From NCBI GenBank assembly GCA_902763335.1, contig CACWRR010000011.1:1-64000 (forward strand): 64,000 nucleotides of DNA, written 5' to 3'. The notes beneath the pieces were generated by a model, which saw only the letters and a program-made list of their open reading frames with translations, was not told where the DNA came from and made no database searches. Position numbers and translations under genes: made by a program. How positions within the stretch are numbered: the first letter of the stretch is position 1; each line of letters begins with the position of its first letter. This document shows, in pieces, positions 35,243-44,768 of this stretch. The stretch comes from an uncultured Lachnospiraceae bacterium (GTDB lineage Bacteria > Bacillota > Clostridia > Lachnospirales > Lachnospiraceae).

Positions 35243-37327
35243 TTATTTTACATCTTTCATGCTAAAACTTATTCTGCCCATCTTATCTTTACCAAGGCAA
35301 ACAACCTTAACTGTATCACCAAGTGTAAGCACATCCTCAACTCTGTTTATTCTCTCTTTGGAAATCTTTGAAATGTGAACCATTCCTTCTTTTCCCGGAG
35401 CAAATTCGATAAATGCACCGAATTCTTTTATACTTACTACTTTTCCTTCAAAAACCTGACCTTCTTCAAAGTCAGTAACTATAATCTGTATCATCTTAAC
35501 TGCTTCCGCAATCTTATCCTTATCCTGTCCGCATACAGATACAGCACCTTCATCAGTTATGTCAATCTTAACGCCTGTCTGCTCGATAATAGCATTTATA
35601 ACTTTACCCTTCTGTCCGACAACATCACCTATCTTAGAAGGATCAATCTTTATCTGGACAATCTTAGGTGCAAACTCACCTACTTCTTTTCTAGGCTCTG
35701 CGATACATGGTTTCATAATCTCATCAAGAATATACTCTCTTGCCTCGAAAGTTCTCTGTATAGCCTCTTCAACTATAGGTCTTGTAAGACCATGAATCTT
35801 GATATCCATCTGGATTGCAGTTATTCCGTCATGTGTACCTGCTACCTTAAAGTCCATATCTCCGAAGAAATCCTCAAGACCCTGAATATCTGTAAGAACA
35901 ATATAATCATCATCTGTCTCACCTGTAACAAGACCACATGATATTCCGGCTACCGGTTTCTTAATAGGTACACCTGCTGCCATAAGTGACATTGTAGAAG
36001 CACATATAGAAGCCTGCGATGTTGAACCGTTTGACTCGAATGTTTCTGAAACTGTACGGATAGCATATGGGAACTCTTCCTCACTAGGAATAACAGGAAC
36101 AAGCGCTCTCTCTGCCAAAGCTCCATGTCCGATTTCACGTCTTCCCGGTCCTCTTGAAACTTTTGTCTCACCAACTGAATACGAAGGGAAGTTATAATGA
36201 TGCATATATCTCTTACTTACAACATTCTCATCAAGTCCGTCTATCTTCTGAATCTCAGATAATGGTGCAAGAGTTGTTACAGTACATATCTGTGTCTGTC
36301 CTCTTGTGAACATTGCAGAACCGTGTACTCTAGGGATGATATCAACCTCTGCTGCAAGCGGTCTTATCTGTTTGATATCTCTTCCGTCAGGACGCTTGTG
36401 GTCTTTCAATATCATCTTTCTTACAGTCTTTTTCTGATACTGGTATACTGCCTCACCTATAAGCGGAAGCCACTCTTCATTCTCTGCAAAAGCTTCCTCA
36501 AATTTTTCGGTAATGTTCTTTATATTTTCTTCTCTGACCTGTTTTACGTCAGTAAATACAGCTTCTTCCATTTCCTCAGGTGAAACTATCTCTTTCATTG
36601 CTGCAAACATTTCCTCAGGAATTGCACAGCTTTCGTATTCAAATTTCTCTTTTCCTACTTCTGATACTATCTTCTCTATAAATTCAATTATAGTCTGGTT
36701 GATGTCATGACACTTGTATATTGCCGCAAGCATTTTGTCATTAGGAATCTCGTTTGCTCCTGCCTCAATCATGATAACCTTCTGCTTTGTAGATGCAACA
36801 GTAAGCTTTAAGTCTCCGTCATCCCACTGTTTCTGTGAAGGATTGACAATAAATTCTCCATCTATCATTCCCATCTGTGTCATTGCACATGGTCCGTCAA
36901 AAGGAATGTCAGATATACATGTTGCTATTGCAGAACCGAGCATTGCAACAAGCTCAGGACGGCACTCAGGATCAACAGACATTACCATATTGTTCAGAGT
37001 AACATCATTTCTGAAATCCTTCGGAAAAAGCGGACGCATAGGTCTGTCTATAACTCGCGAAGTAAGTACTGCATTCTCAGATGCCTTACCTTCTCTTTTA
37101 TTAAATCCACCCGGTATCTTTCCTACCGAATATAATTTTTCTTCATATTCAACACTTAACGGGAAGAAGTCAACACCGTCCCTCGGTTTATCTGATGCTG
37201 TAGCAGTAGAAAGTACTACTGTATCGCCATAATGCATAAATGCTGTTCCATTTGCCTGTGCACCTACTCTTCCGACATCTACTCTCAGTGTCCTGCCTGC
37301 AAGTTCCATAGAATAAGTCTTGTACAT
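35243..37327 (-). CDS. pnp: Polynucleotide phosphorylase
   Basis: PNPase is a trimeric phosphorolytic 3'-5' exoribonuclease. From ATG 37327 (GAGGAG upstream) it has 694 residues: two RNase PH domains (about 1-210 and 305-540) joined by an alpha-helical domain, then KH (IDPSKIGDVVGQKGKVI) and S1 (GQVFEGKVVSIKEFGAFIEF) RNA-binding domains. Catalytic-domain signatures such as RDFFG-like LEDFFGDMDFKVAGT are present. It is downstream of rpsO, the ancestral order. A 180-base leader with a hairpin precedes it. Confidence 0.96.
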   Translation of the reverse strand: MYKTYSMELAGRTLRVDVGRVGAQANGTAFMHYGDTVVLSTATASDKPRDGVDFFPLSVEYEEKLYSVGKIPGGFNKREGKASENAVLTSRVIDRPMRPLFPKDFRNDVTLNNMVMSVDPECRPELVAMLGSAIATCISDIPFDGPCAMTQMGMIDGEFIVNPSQKQWDDGDLKLTVASTKQKVIMIEAGANEIPNDKMLAAIYKCHDINQTIIEFIEKIVSEVGKEKFEYESCAIPEEMFAAMKEIVSPEEMEEAVFTDVKQVREENIKNITEKFEEAFAENEEWLPLIGEAVYQYQKKTVRKMILKDHKRPDGRDIKQIRPLAAEVDIIPRVHGSAMFTRGQTQICTVTTLAPLSEIQKIDGLDENVVSKRYMHHYNFPSYSVGETKVSRGPGRREIGHGALAERALVPVIPSEEEFPYAIRTVSETFESNGSTSQASICASTMSLMAAGVPIKKPVAGISCGLVTGETDDDYIVLTDIQGLEDFFGDMDFKVAGTHDGITAIQMDIKIHGLTRPIVEEAIQRTFEAREYILDEIMKPCIAEPRKEVGEFAPKIVQIKIDPSKIGDVVGQKGKVINAIIEQTGVKIDITDEGAVSVCGQDKDKIAEAVKMIQIIVTDFEEGQVFEGKVVSIKEFGAFIEFAPGKEGMVHISKISKERINRVEDVLTLGDTVKVVCLGKDKMGRISFSMKDVK

Positions 37328-37432
37328 TTTTCTCCTCATTTCTGTGCTGCCATTCTTTTTCAATCAGCAAAGTATATACGGAACACAAATTCACGGTGCA
37401 GCACAAACGTAAATCTGAATCACCTCCGAAAC

Positions 37433-37482
37433 CACTGAAAAAAACACATAATTCAATATATCCTTTTCAGTGTTCTCGGCAA
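37433..37482 (-). promoter_or_regulatory. pnp leader: candidate promoter and hairpin
   Basis: On the minus strand TTGCCG (37477-37482) and TATATT (37455-37460) are 16 bases apart. A 9-bp inverted repeat (37433-37441 with 37464-37472, TTTTCAGTG and complement) overlaps the promoter spacer and initial transcript. A GGAGGTGATTC that looks like a ribosome binding site follows the hairpin, but no convincing small reading frame does. PNPase leaders are known autoregulation targets; here it is only a candidate. Confidence 0.4.
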
Positions 37483-37498
37483 CTCCCCGTATCATACT

Positions 37499-37521
37499 AA
37501 AAAGGGGCGAAAATCCGCCCC
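37499..37521 (-). terminator. Terminator of rpsO
   Basis: On the minus strand GGGGCG (37521-37516) and CGCCCC (37509-37504) form a GC-rich stem with a 6-base loop. Five T follow (37503-37499). It lies 12 bases past the rpsO stop and separates rpsO from pnp. Confidence 0.88.
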
Positions 37522-37533
37522 AAAACAAAGTTA

Positions 37534-37800
37534 TTATTTTCTTAATCCTAATCTTTCGATTAACTTACGGTATCCTTCAAGATCTGTCTTCTTAAGGTAA
37601 GCAAGCAAACCTCTTCTCTGTCCTACAAGCTTAAGCATACCTCTTCTTGAATGATGATCCTTCTGATGAACCTTTAAATGCTCTGTAAGCTCTCTGATTC
37701 TCTCTGTAAGAATCGCAATCTGTACCTCTGGAGATCCTGTATCTTCAGGTGTTCTTCCATAAGCTTTGATAATCTCTGTTTTCTTTTCCTTTGAAATCAT
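37534..37800 (-). CDS. rpsO: 30S ribosomal protein S15
   Basis: S15 binds 16S rRNA helices 20-22 early in 30S assembly. The 88-residue protein has the canonical length and motifs: [34 protein letters not shown] and [18 protein letters not shown] precedes ATG 37800. It has its own promoter, a leader of about 100 bases and a strong terminator, so it is a single-gene unit between the wall hydrolase gene and pnp. Confidence 0.97.
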   Translation of the reverse strand: MISKEKKTEIIKAYGRTPEDTGSPEVQIAILTERIRELTEHLKVHQKDHHSRRGMLKLVGQRRGLLAYLKKTDLEGYRKLIERLGLRK

Positions 37801-37893
37801 TTTAAATTCCTCCTGATAAATTAAATATATGCCGTATACTTCAGAAACAGGTTGGAGTATCCCGTATCCGAGTATCGGTTGTGGTCAAAACCT
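37801..37893 (-). ncRNA. rpsO leader, candidate S15 autoregulatory RNA
   Basis: Between the predicted start (about 37892) and ATG 37800 the transcript can form GGTT-TTGACCAC-AACC. It also has two copies of GATACTC within a run of GATAC-like repeats that can pair in more than one way. S15 leaders in several bacterial groups bind S15, and this one has the length and location for that. I did not match it to a known S15 leader class. Confidence 0.35.
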
Positions 37894-37898
37894 TGTTA

Positions 37899-37928
37899 AT
37901 TATATCACATAGTTTCTCAGTATGTCAA
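37899..37928 (-). promoter_or_regulatory. rpsO promoter
   Basis: On the minus strand a perfect TTGACA (37923-37928) and a perfect TATAAT (37899-37904) are separated by 18 bases. The start would be near 37892, about 92 bases before rpsO. The -35 box lies in the loop of a small hairpin just past the wall hydrolase gene stop. Confidence 0.85.
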
Positions 37929-37954
37929 TACAAACATACCTCTGACATCTTTTT

Positions 37955-39154
37955 CTATCCTGCTATTCTGACTGCACATGTAGGTGTCATAAAGTAAGCA
38001 TTTCCGATACATATACCTGTACGTTCCGTACTTGCATGTATAATCTGACCGCCGCCTATATACATTGCCACATGTCCGATTGAACCGCCATAACTGTAAA
38101 ACAGTAAATCTCCCGGCTGAATCTCTGATAAGCTTACTCTTGTTCCGTTTCCTGACTGTGCTGCTGATGTTCTGCTTAATGAATATCCGAAATGCTCATA
38201 TATTCTCATTGTAAATCCTGAACAGTCACATCCGTTTGTAAGGCTCGTTCCTCCCCATACATATGGGTTACCGAGAAACTGCTTTGCATATTCAACAACG
38301 CTGATACCTGTAGATTCTGATGCCTCTTCTGCCTGTGCATTCAGTTCTTCAAGTGTAACACCCTTTGGTAATGTATTGTGTACTGTAACATAATCAGCAC
38401 TGACATATCCTGTAGTACCTGTTATATTTACCTGTACCCATCCGTCAAGTACTGCTGCCACCTCAAGTTCCTCATTCTGAGCAACCCTGTTAAGAATTGC
38501 AGATTCTGTACTAGGCTGCTCACGCACCATAAGCTTATCTGCATTTACAGTTGCCACTGTAGCAAGTGCTTCTTTCGCCCTCTCATTTGCCGCATCTCCC
38601 GTAAGAAGAAATTCGGCACTGACATATCCCGTAACATCGCCTGATGATATCTTATACCATCCGTCAAGTGTCTCAAGGATTTCACATCCCGCATTCATAG
38701 GAAGCTTTCCAAGAAGTGATGCGTCTGTGGAAGGTGTCTCACGCACATTAAGATAGTTAGTAACATTAGCCACACCGAGATTAGTATATCCCTCAACTAC
38801 AGATGTCTGAGGTTCCTGAGTTTCCTGAGTTGTCGCCTCTGTCTCTTCTGTTTCCTCAGGAGCAAGCTTTAATATCTTCTCTATTCCTGATACTGTAGCA
38901 GTATCTTTCACGACATCTCCCGAAACGTAATATTTGCCAAACGCTGTAGCTATCCCTGCCATTCCTACGGAAGTCTCCGTAGTAGTATCATCTGACTTAC
39001 CTGACACTGATGCTTTATTAATATCCTCTATGGCAAATCTCACACCTGCAAAAGCTGTATTGTTATTCACATTATCCGCATATGCACTGACCGGTGCAGC
39101 CAGAATTGCGGCTGCTACACCAAAGGCAGCCACAGGAGCTGTATACTTCTTCAT
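37955..39154 (-). CDS. Secreted NlpC/P60 cell wall hydrolase with SH3 domains
   Basis: From ATG 39154 this 399-residue protein has a Sec signal peptide ending near VSAYA-D (about 26). A Thr/Glu-rich segment is followed by two bacterial SH3 domains (about 125-185 and 205-260; NYLNVRETPST and DKLMVREQPST). An NlpC/P60 endopeptidase domain ends the protein, with the catalytic Cys in NGCDCSGF and His in GHVAMYIGG. It should cut peptide stems (gamma-D-Glu-diamino acid bonds) during growth. It is inserted between ribF and rpsO, not a standard neighbour there. A perfect-hexamer promoter and a WalR-like direct repeat precede it. Confidence 0.93.
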   Translation of the reverse strand: MKKYTAPVAAFGVAAAILAAPVSAYADNVNNNTAFAGVRFAIEDINKASVSGKSDDTTTETSVGMAGIATAFGKYYVSGDVVKDTATVSGIEKILKLAPEETEETEATTQETQEPQTSVVEGYTNLGVANVTNYLNVRETPSTDASLLGKLPMNAGCEILETLDGWYKISSGDVTGYVSAEFLLTGDAANERAKEALATVATVNADKLMVREQPSTESAILNRVAQNEELEVAAVLDGWVQVNITGTTGYVSADYVTVHNTLPKGVTLEELNAQAEEASESTGISVVEYAKQFLGNPYVWGGTSLTNGCDCSGFTMRIYEHFGYSLSRTSAAQSGNGTRVSLSEIQPGDLLFYSYGGSIGHVAMYIGGGQIIHASTERTGICIGNAYFMTPTCAVRIAG

Positions 39155-39217
39155 AATAAAACGTATCCTTTCAAAATTTTCTGTTCTCATATCAAAAATT
39201 AATATTTTATTTCGATT

Positions 39218-39243
39218 GTTACAAATATGTTACATTTATTACA
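39218..39243 (-). promoter_or_regulatory. WalR (YycF)-like direct repeat upstream of the wall hydrolase gene
   Basis: On the minus strand TGTAAT (39238-39243), TGTAAC (39229-39234) and TGTAAC (39218-39223) occur in series. The last two are exactly 5 bases apart, matching the WalR box TGTWAH-N5-TGTWAH. They lie just downstream of the predicted start of transcription, a position expected for repression or roadblock. Wall hydrolases with this domain layout are classic WalRK targets. Confidence 0.55.
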
Positions 39244-39248
39244 AACTT

Positions 39249-39276
39249 ATTATAACACAGTAAAAAAATGTGTCAA
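39249..39276 (-). promoter_or_regulatory. Promoter of the wall hydrolase gene, inside the ribF terminator
   Basis: On the minus strand a perfect TTGACA (39271-39276) and perfect TATAAT (39249-39254) are 16 bases apart. The -35 box overlaps the ribF stop codon and terminator stem; the T tract of the terminator forms part of the spacer. The predicted start is near 39242, leaving a leader of about 88 bases. Confidence 0.8.
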
Positions 39277-39289
39277 GGACACATTTTTT
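39263..39289 (-). terminator. Terminator overlapping the end of ribF
   Basis: AAAAAATGTGTC (39263-39274) and its exact complement (39278-39289) form a 12-bp stem with a 3-base loop. The ribF stop codon (39273-39275) lies in the stem-loop. A seven-T run occurs on the minus strand, so ribF transcripts end here; it may work in both directions. Confidence 0.8.
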
Positions 39290-40193
39290 GTAGATTCTGT
39301 GACGCAGTTTTTACATCCTTTGATATCTGCTCCTTAAGCTGCAAAATATTATCAAACTTTTTCTCGCCACGTATACGCATAACAAATTTTACTGTTGCTG
39401 TCTTTCCATAAAGATTTTCATCGCATCCTAAAAGGTGTGTTTCAGTCTTTATGCTCTTCTCATCTGTCACCGTAGGATTTGAACCTATATTGGTGACCCC
39501 TGCATATCTTCTTCCGTCGATAAGTGTTTCCGTTGCATACACTCCGGAAGCCGGCAGTATCTTCTTTTCATCAGTTTTAAGATTTATGGTAGGAAAATCT
39601 ATCGTTCTTCCTATCTTCTTTCCTTCTATAATAGTACCACTGAGAGAATATTTTCTGCCAAGCATGGCTGCCGCCCTGCTTACATCTCCGTCGTTTATGC
39701 ATTTTTTAATATATGTTGAACTGATTTCATTTCCTTCATAAGTTATCTTATTTTTTATATCGAGACTGTCATCCGGAAACATTTTTCTGAGTGTATCAAC
39801 ATTTCCCATCCGGTTCTTTCCAAAACCAAAATCCTCACCTACAACGATTTTCTTTGCATCAAGTTTTCTTATAAGAACTTCACGAACAAAATCCTCCGCA
39901 TCCATATGCATCGTCTCGCTGTCAAAAGGATATTCCACAATAACTTCTATTCCTGCCTGCCTGCACAATTCATACTTTTCTTCACGGGTAAGAAGATATC
40001 CTGTCGCACCTTTCTTTACCATCTCATAAGGAGAAGTATCAAAAGTGAACAAAACCGGGACAAACCCCATATTTTTATATGCTGTTACAGTTTTCACTAG
40101 ACTCATATGACCTCTGTGCATACCGTCAAATTTTCCAAGTGTAATAGCAGTATTTTCAAATTTGAATTCTTTAGTTTCTCTTACCAGTTTCAT
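39273..40193 (-). CDS. ribF: Bifunctional riboflavin kinase / FAD synthetase
   Basis: RibF makes FMN and FAD from riboflavin and ATP. The 306-residue protein has an N-terminal nucleotidyltransferase domain (ITLGKFDGMHRGHMSLV, and the second signature around ISSTYIKKCI). The C-terminal kinase domain has GRTIDFPTINL and YAGVTNIGSNPT. GGAGG precedes ATG 40193, which lies inside the last codons of truB (23-base overlap). Its last codons are part of a terminator stem. Confidence 0.96.
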   Translation of the reverse strand: MKLVRETKEFKFENTAITLGKFDGMHRGHMSLVKTVTAYKNMGFVPVLFTFDTSPYEMVKKGATGYLLTREEKYELCRQAGIEVIVEYPFDSETMHMDAEDFVREVLIRKLDAKKIVVGEDFGFGKNRMGNVDTLRKMFPDDSLDIKNKITYEGNEISSTYIKKCINDGDVSRAAAMLGRKYSLSGTIIEGKKIGRTIDFPTINLKTDEKKILPASGVYATETLIDGRRYAGVTNIGSNPTVTDEKSIKTETHLLGCDENLYGKTATVKFVMRIRGEKKFDNILQLKEQISKDVKTASQNLQKMCP

Positions 40194-41103
40194 TGCTGCC
40201 TCCAGTCAGAAACATTTTCACGGGAACGTACTTCTTTTCATTTCTATTATATCTGTATATTCCGATGAAGAAATTATCTTCATCATACACTCTCACCTCT
40301 TCACCGTCTTTTGCATCCGTACGGTTCAGAACATTCGGCGGTGAGAATTTATTTCCATTGTAAATAAGAACATTATATTCTTTTTTCACTATGCATTTCT
40401 GATACTTTTCAAAAACACCGTCTATCGGTTTCATTATATCCGATATTCTTCCGTCATCGACGTATTTCTTTACATCATCGATTTTTATACTGTCATTTAT
40501 CTCAAACTGACCGGATTTAATCCTCAAAAGTTCTTCCATACATCCGCCTACTCCTAAAGTTTCGCCGATATCATGGCACAAGGTTCTGATGTATGTTCCC
40601 TTCGAGCAGTTCACGGTCATGGTAACCCGCGGAAGGCTTATATCCTTAATCTCAATAGAATGAATATATACTTTTCTCGCCTTTCGCTCTACCTCTATCC
40701 CGCTCCTTGCCAGCTCGTACAGTTTCTTTCCGTTCACCTTGAGTGCTGAATACATAGGTGGAACCTGCATATATTCTCCGACAAACGAATTTATCACTTC
40801 AGTGACCTTTTCTGTTGTAATATCTTCGCCCAGTTCACTTTCACTGAGTACACTTCCGGTAATATCCTGGGTATCCGTTGTTTTTCCAAGTAACATTACC
40901 GTCTCGTACGCCTTATCTTTATCCGTAAGCATATCACACAGTTTTGTAGCTCTTCCGACACACACTGGAAGAACCCCCTGTGCATCTGGATCAAGCGTTC
41001 CGGTATGCCCTATTTTTTTAGTCTTTAAGATACCCCTCAGCTTTGCAACCACATCATGTGAAGTATATCCCTTTTCCTTATAAATATTAAGTATTCCATC
41101 CAT
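40171..41103 (-). CDS. truB: tRNA pseudouridine-55 synthase
   Basis: TruB forms pseudouridine 55 in the T loop of tRNAs. The 310-residue protein has GILNIYKEKGYTSHDVV, the catalytic Asp in GHTGTLDPDAQGVLPV (about residue 40), SALKVNGKKLYELAR, and KGTYIRTLCHDIG. A C-terminal PUA-like extension follows. It lies 18 bases downstream of nrnA and overlaps ribF by 23 bases. Confidence 0.96.
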   Translation of the reverse strand: MDGILNIYKEKGYTSHDVVAKLRGILKTKKIGHTGTLDPDAQGVLPVCVGRATKLCDMLTDKDKAYETVMLLGKTTDTQDITGSVLSESELGEDITTEKVTEVINSFVGEYMQVPPMYSALKVNGKKLYELARSGIEVERKARKVYIHSIEIKDISLPRVTMTVNCSKGTYIRTLCHDIGETLGVGGCMEELLRIKSGQFEINDSIKIDDVKKYVDDGRISDIMKPIDGVFEKYQKCIVKKEYNVLIYNGNKFSPPNVLNRTDAKDGEEVRVYDEDNFFIGIYRYNRNEKKYVPVKMFLTGGSNETGKRN

Positions 41104-41121
41104 ACCGGACTTATCCTTTCC

Positions 41122-42069
41122 TTAACTCAACTGCTTTGCCAACTGTTCAGATATATTATTTATAACGTCATACAGAGTGCCTTTCATATTAAATCCTGCT
41201 GCCCTTATATGACCACCGCCGCCAAAATATGTAGCAATCGCACTGACATCAACCACTTCGTTTGATCTCATGCTTACCTTAAATTCCATTTCACCGGTCT
41301 CATACATAAATATTGCACATTCGACACCTTTTGTTATTCTGAGCTGTTCAACTATTCCGTCTAAATCCTTATAGGAAATATTATAAAAGTCCATTTCCCT
41401 CTGTGTTACGACAGAGAATATACATTTTTCATCGAAAAACAGTACACTCTCAAGCAAAGCTCTTCCAAGTATCTGGTTCTGAACATAGGTTTTTGTGTAG
41501 AAAGTATTATCGATAATACTCGTAAAAGGAATACCTTTTTCCATAAGTTTTCCCGCTATGTTCATAGTCTGTGCCGACGTATTTGAATACTTAAAGGCTC
41601 CTGAATCATGGACTATTCCCATGTACAACGCCTCTGAAATATGGTTATCTATCCTGTCCTCATCCATAAGTCCATACAATACTTCGCAGGTCGAACTTGC
41701 CTTTGGAAAAACAATGTTTTCCATCGCATATTTCTCATTGCTGATATGATGATCTATACAGATAGTCTCCTTTGCATTGTTAAACATATCCGTAAACTCA
41801 CCCAGCCTGTCAAGTGAGCTGGAATCAAGCATAATAAAAAGATCATATATTTTGTCTGTTTTATCATGCTTCACTTCATCTGAATATCTTATAAAATTGA
41901 ATTTATCCGAAAAGCTCTGCAAATATACGTCCACATCAACAGACGGATAATTGTTCTTTATATAATTATACACGCCAAGACACGAACCGATGCAGTCACC
42001 GTCAGGACGTATATGTCCCGACACTGCAACAGATGACTTTCCTTTTAACACATCATCAAGTTTTGCCAT
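41122..42069 (-). CDS. nrnA: DHH-family oligoribonuclease / pAp phosphatase
   Basis: NrnA degrades nanoRNAs and 3'-phosphoadenosine 5'-phosphate, completing RNA turnover. The 315-residue protein has DHH motifs GHIRPDGDCIGS, FIMLDSSSLDRLG, ICIDHHISNE and a DHHA1 domain ending in GGGGHIRAAGF. It abuts rbfA and precedes truB, the standard Firmicute order. Confidence 0.95.
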   Translation of the reverse strand: MAKLDDVLKGKSSVAVSGHIRPDGDCIGSCLGVYNYIKNNYPSVDVDVYLQSFSDKFNFIRYSDEVKHDKTDKIYDLFIMLDSSSLDRLGEFTDMFNNAKETICIDHHISNEKYAMENIVFPKASSTCEVLYGLMDEDRIDNHISEALYMGIVHDSGAFKYSNTSAQTMNIAGKLMEKGIPFTSIIDNTFYTKTYVQNQILGRALLESVLFFDEKCIFSVVTQREMDFYNISYKDLDGIVEQLRITKGVECAIFMYETGEMEFKVSMRSNEVVDVSAIATYFGGGGHIRAAGFNMKGTLYDVINNISEQLAKQLS

Positions 42070-42435
42070 TTAATTCTCCTCTTGCTCCTCATTAACCTCG
42101 TCAATAAGCTTTGACATATTTACACCATATTCTATGGACTGGTCTATTATAAACTTTATCTCCGGTGTATTTCTAAGGTTAATTCTTTTTGCAAGCTGTT
42201 TTCTTATATATCCCTCTGCGCTGTTTAAGCCCTCGAGTGTACTCTTCTGCGATTCTTTATCACCAAGTACGCTTATATATGCTTTACATGTTTTAAGATC
42301 CGGTGCAACCTCTGCCGCAACAACGCTTGTTATCTCATTAATTCTCGGGTCCTTTATTTCTTCCCTTATAATTTTACTCAGTTCGTGCTGAACCTCTGTA
42401 TTTATACGGGTATTTTTTATACTGTTTTTTCTCAT
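42070..42435 (-). CDS. rbfA: Ribosome-binding factor A
   Basis: RbfA is a KH-type 30S maturation and cold-adaptation factor. The 121-residue protein has the family pattern ...[17 protein letters not shown] and CKAYISVLG, followed by an acidic C-terminal tail. Its start overlaps the infB stop by 4 bases and its stop is one base from the nrnA start, so it is tightly coupled to both. Confidence 0.95.
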   Translation of the reverse strand: MRKNSIKNTRINTEVQHELSKIIREEIKDPRINEITSVVAAEVAPDLKTCKAYISVLGDKESQKSTLEGLNSAEGYIRKQLAKRINLRNTPEIKFIIDQSIEYGVNMSKLIDEVNEEQEEN

Positions 42436-44750
42436 CGTGGCACTTCCTCCATCACATAAGCTTCTACGATATCGCCTTCCTTGATTTCATTGAATTTCTC
42501 AAATACAAGACCACATTCGTATCCTGCTCTGACTTCTTTTACATCATCTTTAAATCTCTTAAGTGAAGCAAGCGGTCCGTCAAATATCTGGTTGCCCTCT
42601 CTTGTGATACGCACGCTACATCCTCTTCTGAACTCACCGTCTAATACATACGAACCACCAATCATGCCGACTCCTGATGCCTTGAATATCTGTCTTATCT
42701 CAGCATGACCGATTACCTTCTCCTCAAATACAGGATCAAGCATACCCTTCATGGCAGCTTCAACATCCTCTATAGCCTGATATATTACTCTGTAAAGTCT
42801 TACATCAACACCTTCACGCTCTGAAATTTCCTTAGCTGTGTTGTCAGGTCTTACGTTAAATCCGATAATAATGGCATTTGATGCAGATGCAAGTATTACG
42901 TCTGATTCATTAATTGCACCGACACCGCCATGGATGATTTTGACAACAACTTCATCATTTGAAAGCTTTTCAAGACTCTGGCGTACTGCCTCCACTGAAC
43001 CCTGTACATCAGCTTTTACGATGATGTTGAGTTCCTTGACATCTCCTGCCTGAATCTGATCAAATAAATCATCAAGAGACATTCTTGCCTTTGCTCTGGC
43101 TGTCTCTAAGAGTTTTTCTCTTCCCTCTGATATGAATGTATTTGCAAAGTTTCTTGCCTCTTTCTCTCCGTCCATTGCAACCATTATCTCGCCTGCATTC
43201 GGCACACCGTTAAGTCCTAGTATCTCTACAGGTGTAGAAGGTCCTGCCTCCTTTAATTTGCGTCCCTTGTCATCTATCATGGCTCTTACTTTACCATAGT
43301 ATGAACCTATGGCAACAGGCTCTCCGACTTTTAATGTTCCCTTCTGTACAAGTACAGTTGCAACAGGTCCTCTTCCCTTATCAAGCTGTGCCTCTATTAC
43401 CACACCTCTTGCTTTTCTCTTCGGATTTGCCTTAAGTTCGCTTACTTCTGCTGTGAGAAGAATCATCTCAAGTAATGAATCTATACCTTCCTTTGTATGT
43501 GCTGATACAGGTACAAATATTGTGTCACCGCCCCAGTCTTCCGGTACAAGTTCATATTCAGAAAGTTCCTGCTTTACCCTGTCAATATTTGCACTAGGTT
43601 TATCTATTTTATTTATTGCAACTATAATGCTTATTCCCGCTGCCTTGGCATGGTTTATAGCCTCTACTGTCTGTGGCATAACACCGTCATCTGCCGCTAC
43701 AACAAGGATTGCGATATCTGTAGACTGTGCTCCACGCATTCTCATGGCAGTAAACGCTTCATGTCCCGGTGTATCAAGAAATGTAATCTTCTGTCCGTTT
43801 ACATTAACTACATAAGCACCTATATGCTGTGTGATTCCGCCTGCCTCTCTGTCTATAACATGTGTCTCTCTGATAGCATCAAGAAGTGATGTTTTACCGT
43901 GGTCAACGTGACCCATAACACATACTACAGGAGGACGCTGAACCATATCCTTCTCATCCTCTTCTTCCTCTTTAAGCAGTTCTTCGATAACATCCACTCT
44001 TTCCTGTTTCTCTGCTATAATATCGAATTCAAGAGCTATTTCCTCTGCTGTTTCAAAATCAATTTCCTGATTTATGGTAACCATCTTGCCCTGCATGAAA
44101 AGTTTCTTTACAAGTGCTGACGGCTGCATCTTCATCTTGTCTGCAAGTTCCTTAATTGTAATAATCTCAGGGATTGAAATTACTCCTGTATCCTCTTCCT
44201 CTTTAACAGGCTCCTGTTTTACCGGCTGCTGAAATGCACCAGGTCTGTTCGGATCTTTCTTTACATTATTATTTCCCTGTGGATTTTTGTTTCCCTTATT
44301 AAATTTGTTTTTCTTTCTGTTGTTCTGGTTGTCGTTTTTCTTTTTATCATTGCCACCGTTACTGTTCTGTGGATTATATACCTGACTTATGTGTTTCTTT
44401 CCGCCATTATTTTTCTGGCTGTTGTTCTGTCCATTATTCTGGTTATTTTTCTGATTATTATTCTGAGGTCTGTCATTCTTCTGCTGTTTCTTTTCACTGA
44501 CTTTCTTATCTTTAGCCTCATTTTTGTTCTGATTGTTATTATGAGCTGTATTTTTTTCTTCCTTATTATCTTTGCTGTCGTTCTTTTTATCATTCACGTT
44601 CAATGCATTTTTTACAATCTCGACTGCCTTTTCATCCAAAGAACTCATATGGCTCTTTACCTCTATACCATGCTCCGATAATATCTTTTTAATTTCTTTA
44701 GTATCTTTATTTATCTGTTTTGCCAGTTCATGCACTCTGATATTTGCCAT
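42432..44750 (-). CDS. infB: Translation initiation factor IF-2
   Basis: IF-2 is the GTPase that places initiator fMet-tRNA on the 30S subunit. The 772-residue protein begins with the IF-2N fold ([17 protein letters not shown]). A long low-complexity linker rich in Asn, Lys and Gln follows (about 50-165), then a second IF-2N-like segment ([18 protein letters not shown]). The G domain has [20 protein letters not shown] and INKIDKP, and the C-terminal domains bind fMet. GGAGG precedes ATG 44750. It is followed directly by rbfA. Confidence 0.97.
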   Translation of the reverse strand: MANIRVHELAKQINKDTKEIKKILSEHGIEVKSHMSSLDEKAVEIVKNALNVNDKKNDSKDNKEEKNTAHNNNQNKNEAKDKKVSEKKQQKNDRPQNNNQKNNQNNGQNNSQKNNGGKKHISQVYNPQNSNGGNDKKKNDNQNNRKKNKFNKGNKNPQGNNNVKKDPNRPGAFQQPVKQEPVKEEEDTGVISIPEIITIKELADKMKMQPSALVKKLFMQGKMVTINQEIDFETAEEIALEFDIIAEKQERVDVIEELLKEEEEDEKDMVQRPPVVCVMGHVDHGKTSLLDAIRETHVIDREAGGITQHIGAYVVNVNGQKITFLDTPGHEAFTAMRMRGAQSTDIAILVVAADDGVMPQTVEAINHAKAAGISIIVAINKIDKPSANIDRVKQELSEYELVPEDWGGDTIFVPVSAHTKEGIDSLLEMILLTAEVSELKANPKRKARGVVIEAQLDKGRGPVATVLVQKGTLKVGEPVAIGSYYGKVRAMIDDKGRKLKEAGPSTPVEILGLNGVPNAGEIMVAMDGEKEARNFANTFISEGREKLLETARAKARMSLDDLFDQIQAGDVKELNIIVKADVQGSVEAVRQSLEKLSNDEVVVKIIHGGVGAINESDVILASASNAIIIGFNVRPDNTAKEISEREGVDVRLYRVIYQAIEDVEAAMKGMLDPVFEEKVIGHAEIRQIFKASGVGMIGGSYVLDGEFRRGCSVRITREGNQIFDGPLASLKRFKDDVKEVRAGYECGLVFEKFNEIKEGDIVEAYVMEEVPR

Positions 44751-44768
44751 CTGACTACCTCCATTTTT

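Noticed and set aside
37188..37406. Frame starting in the pnp leader that could be a leader peptide
   Set aside because: It overlaps pnp by about 140 bases out of frame, and the GGAGG upstream is too far from its first codon.
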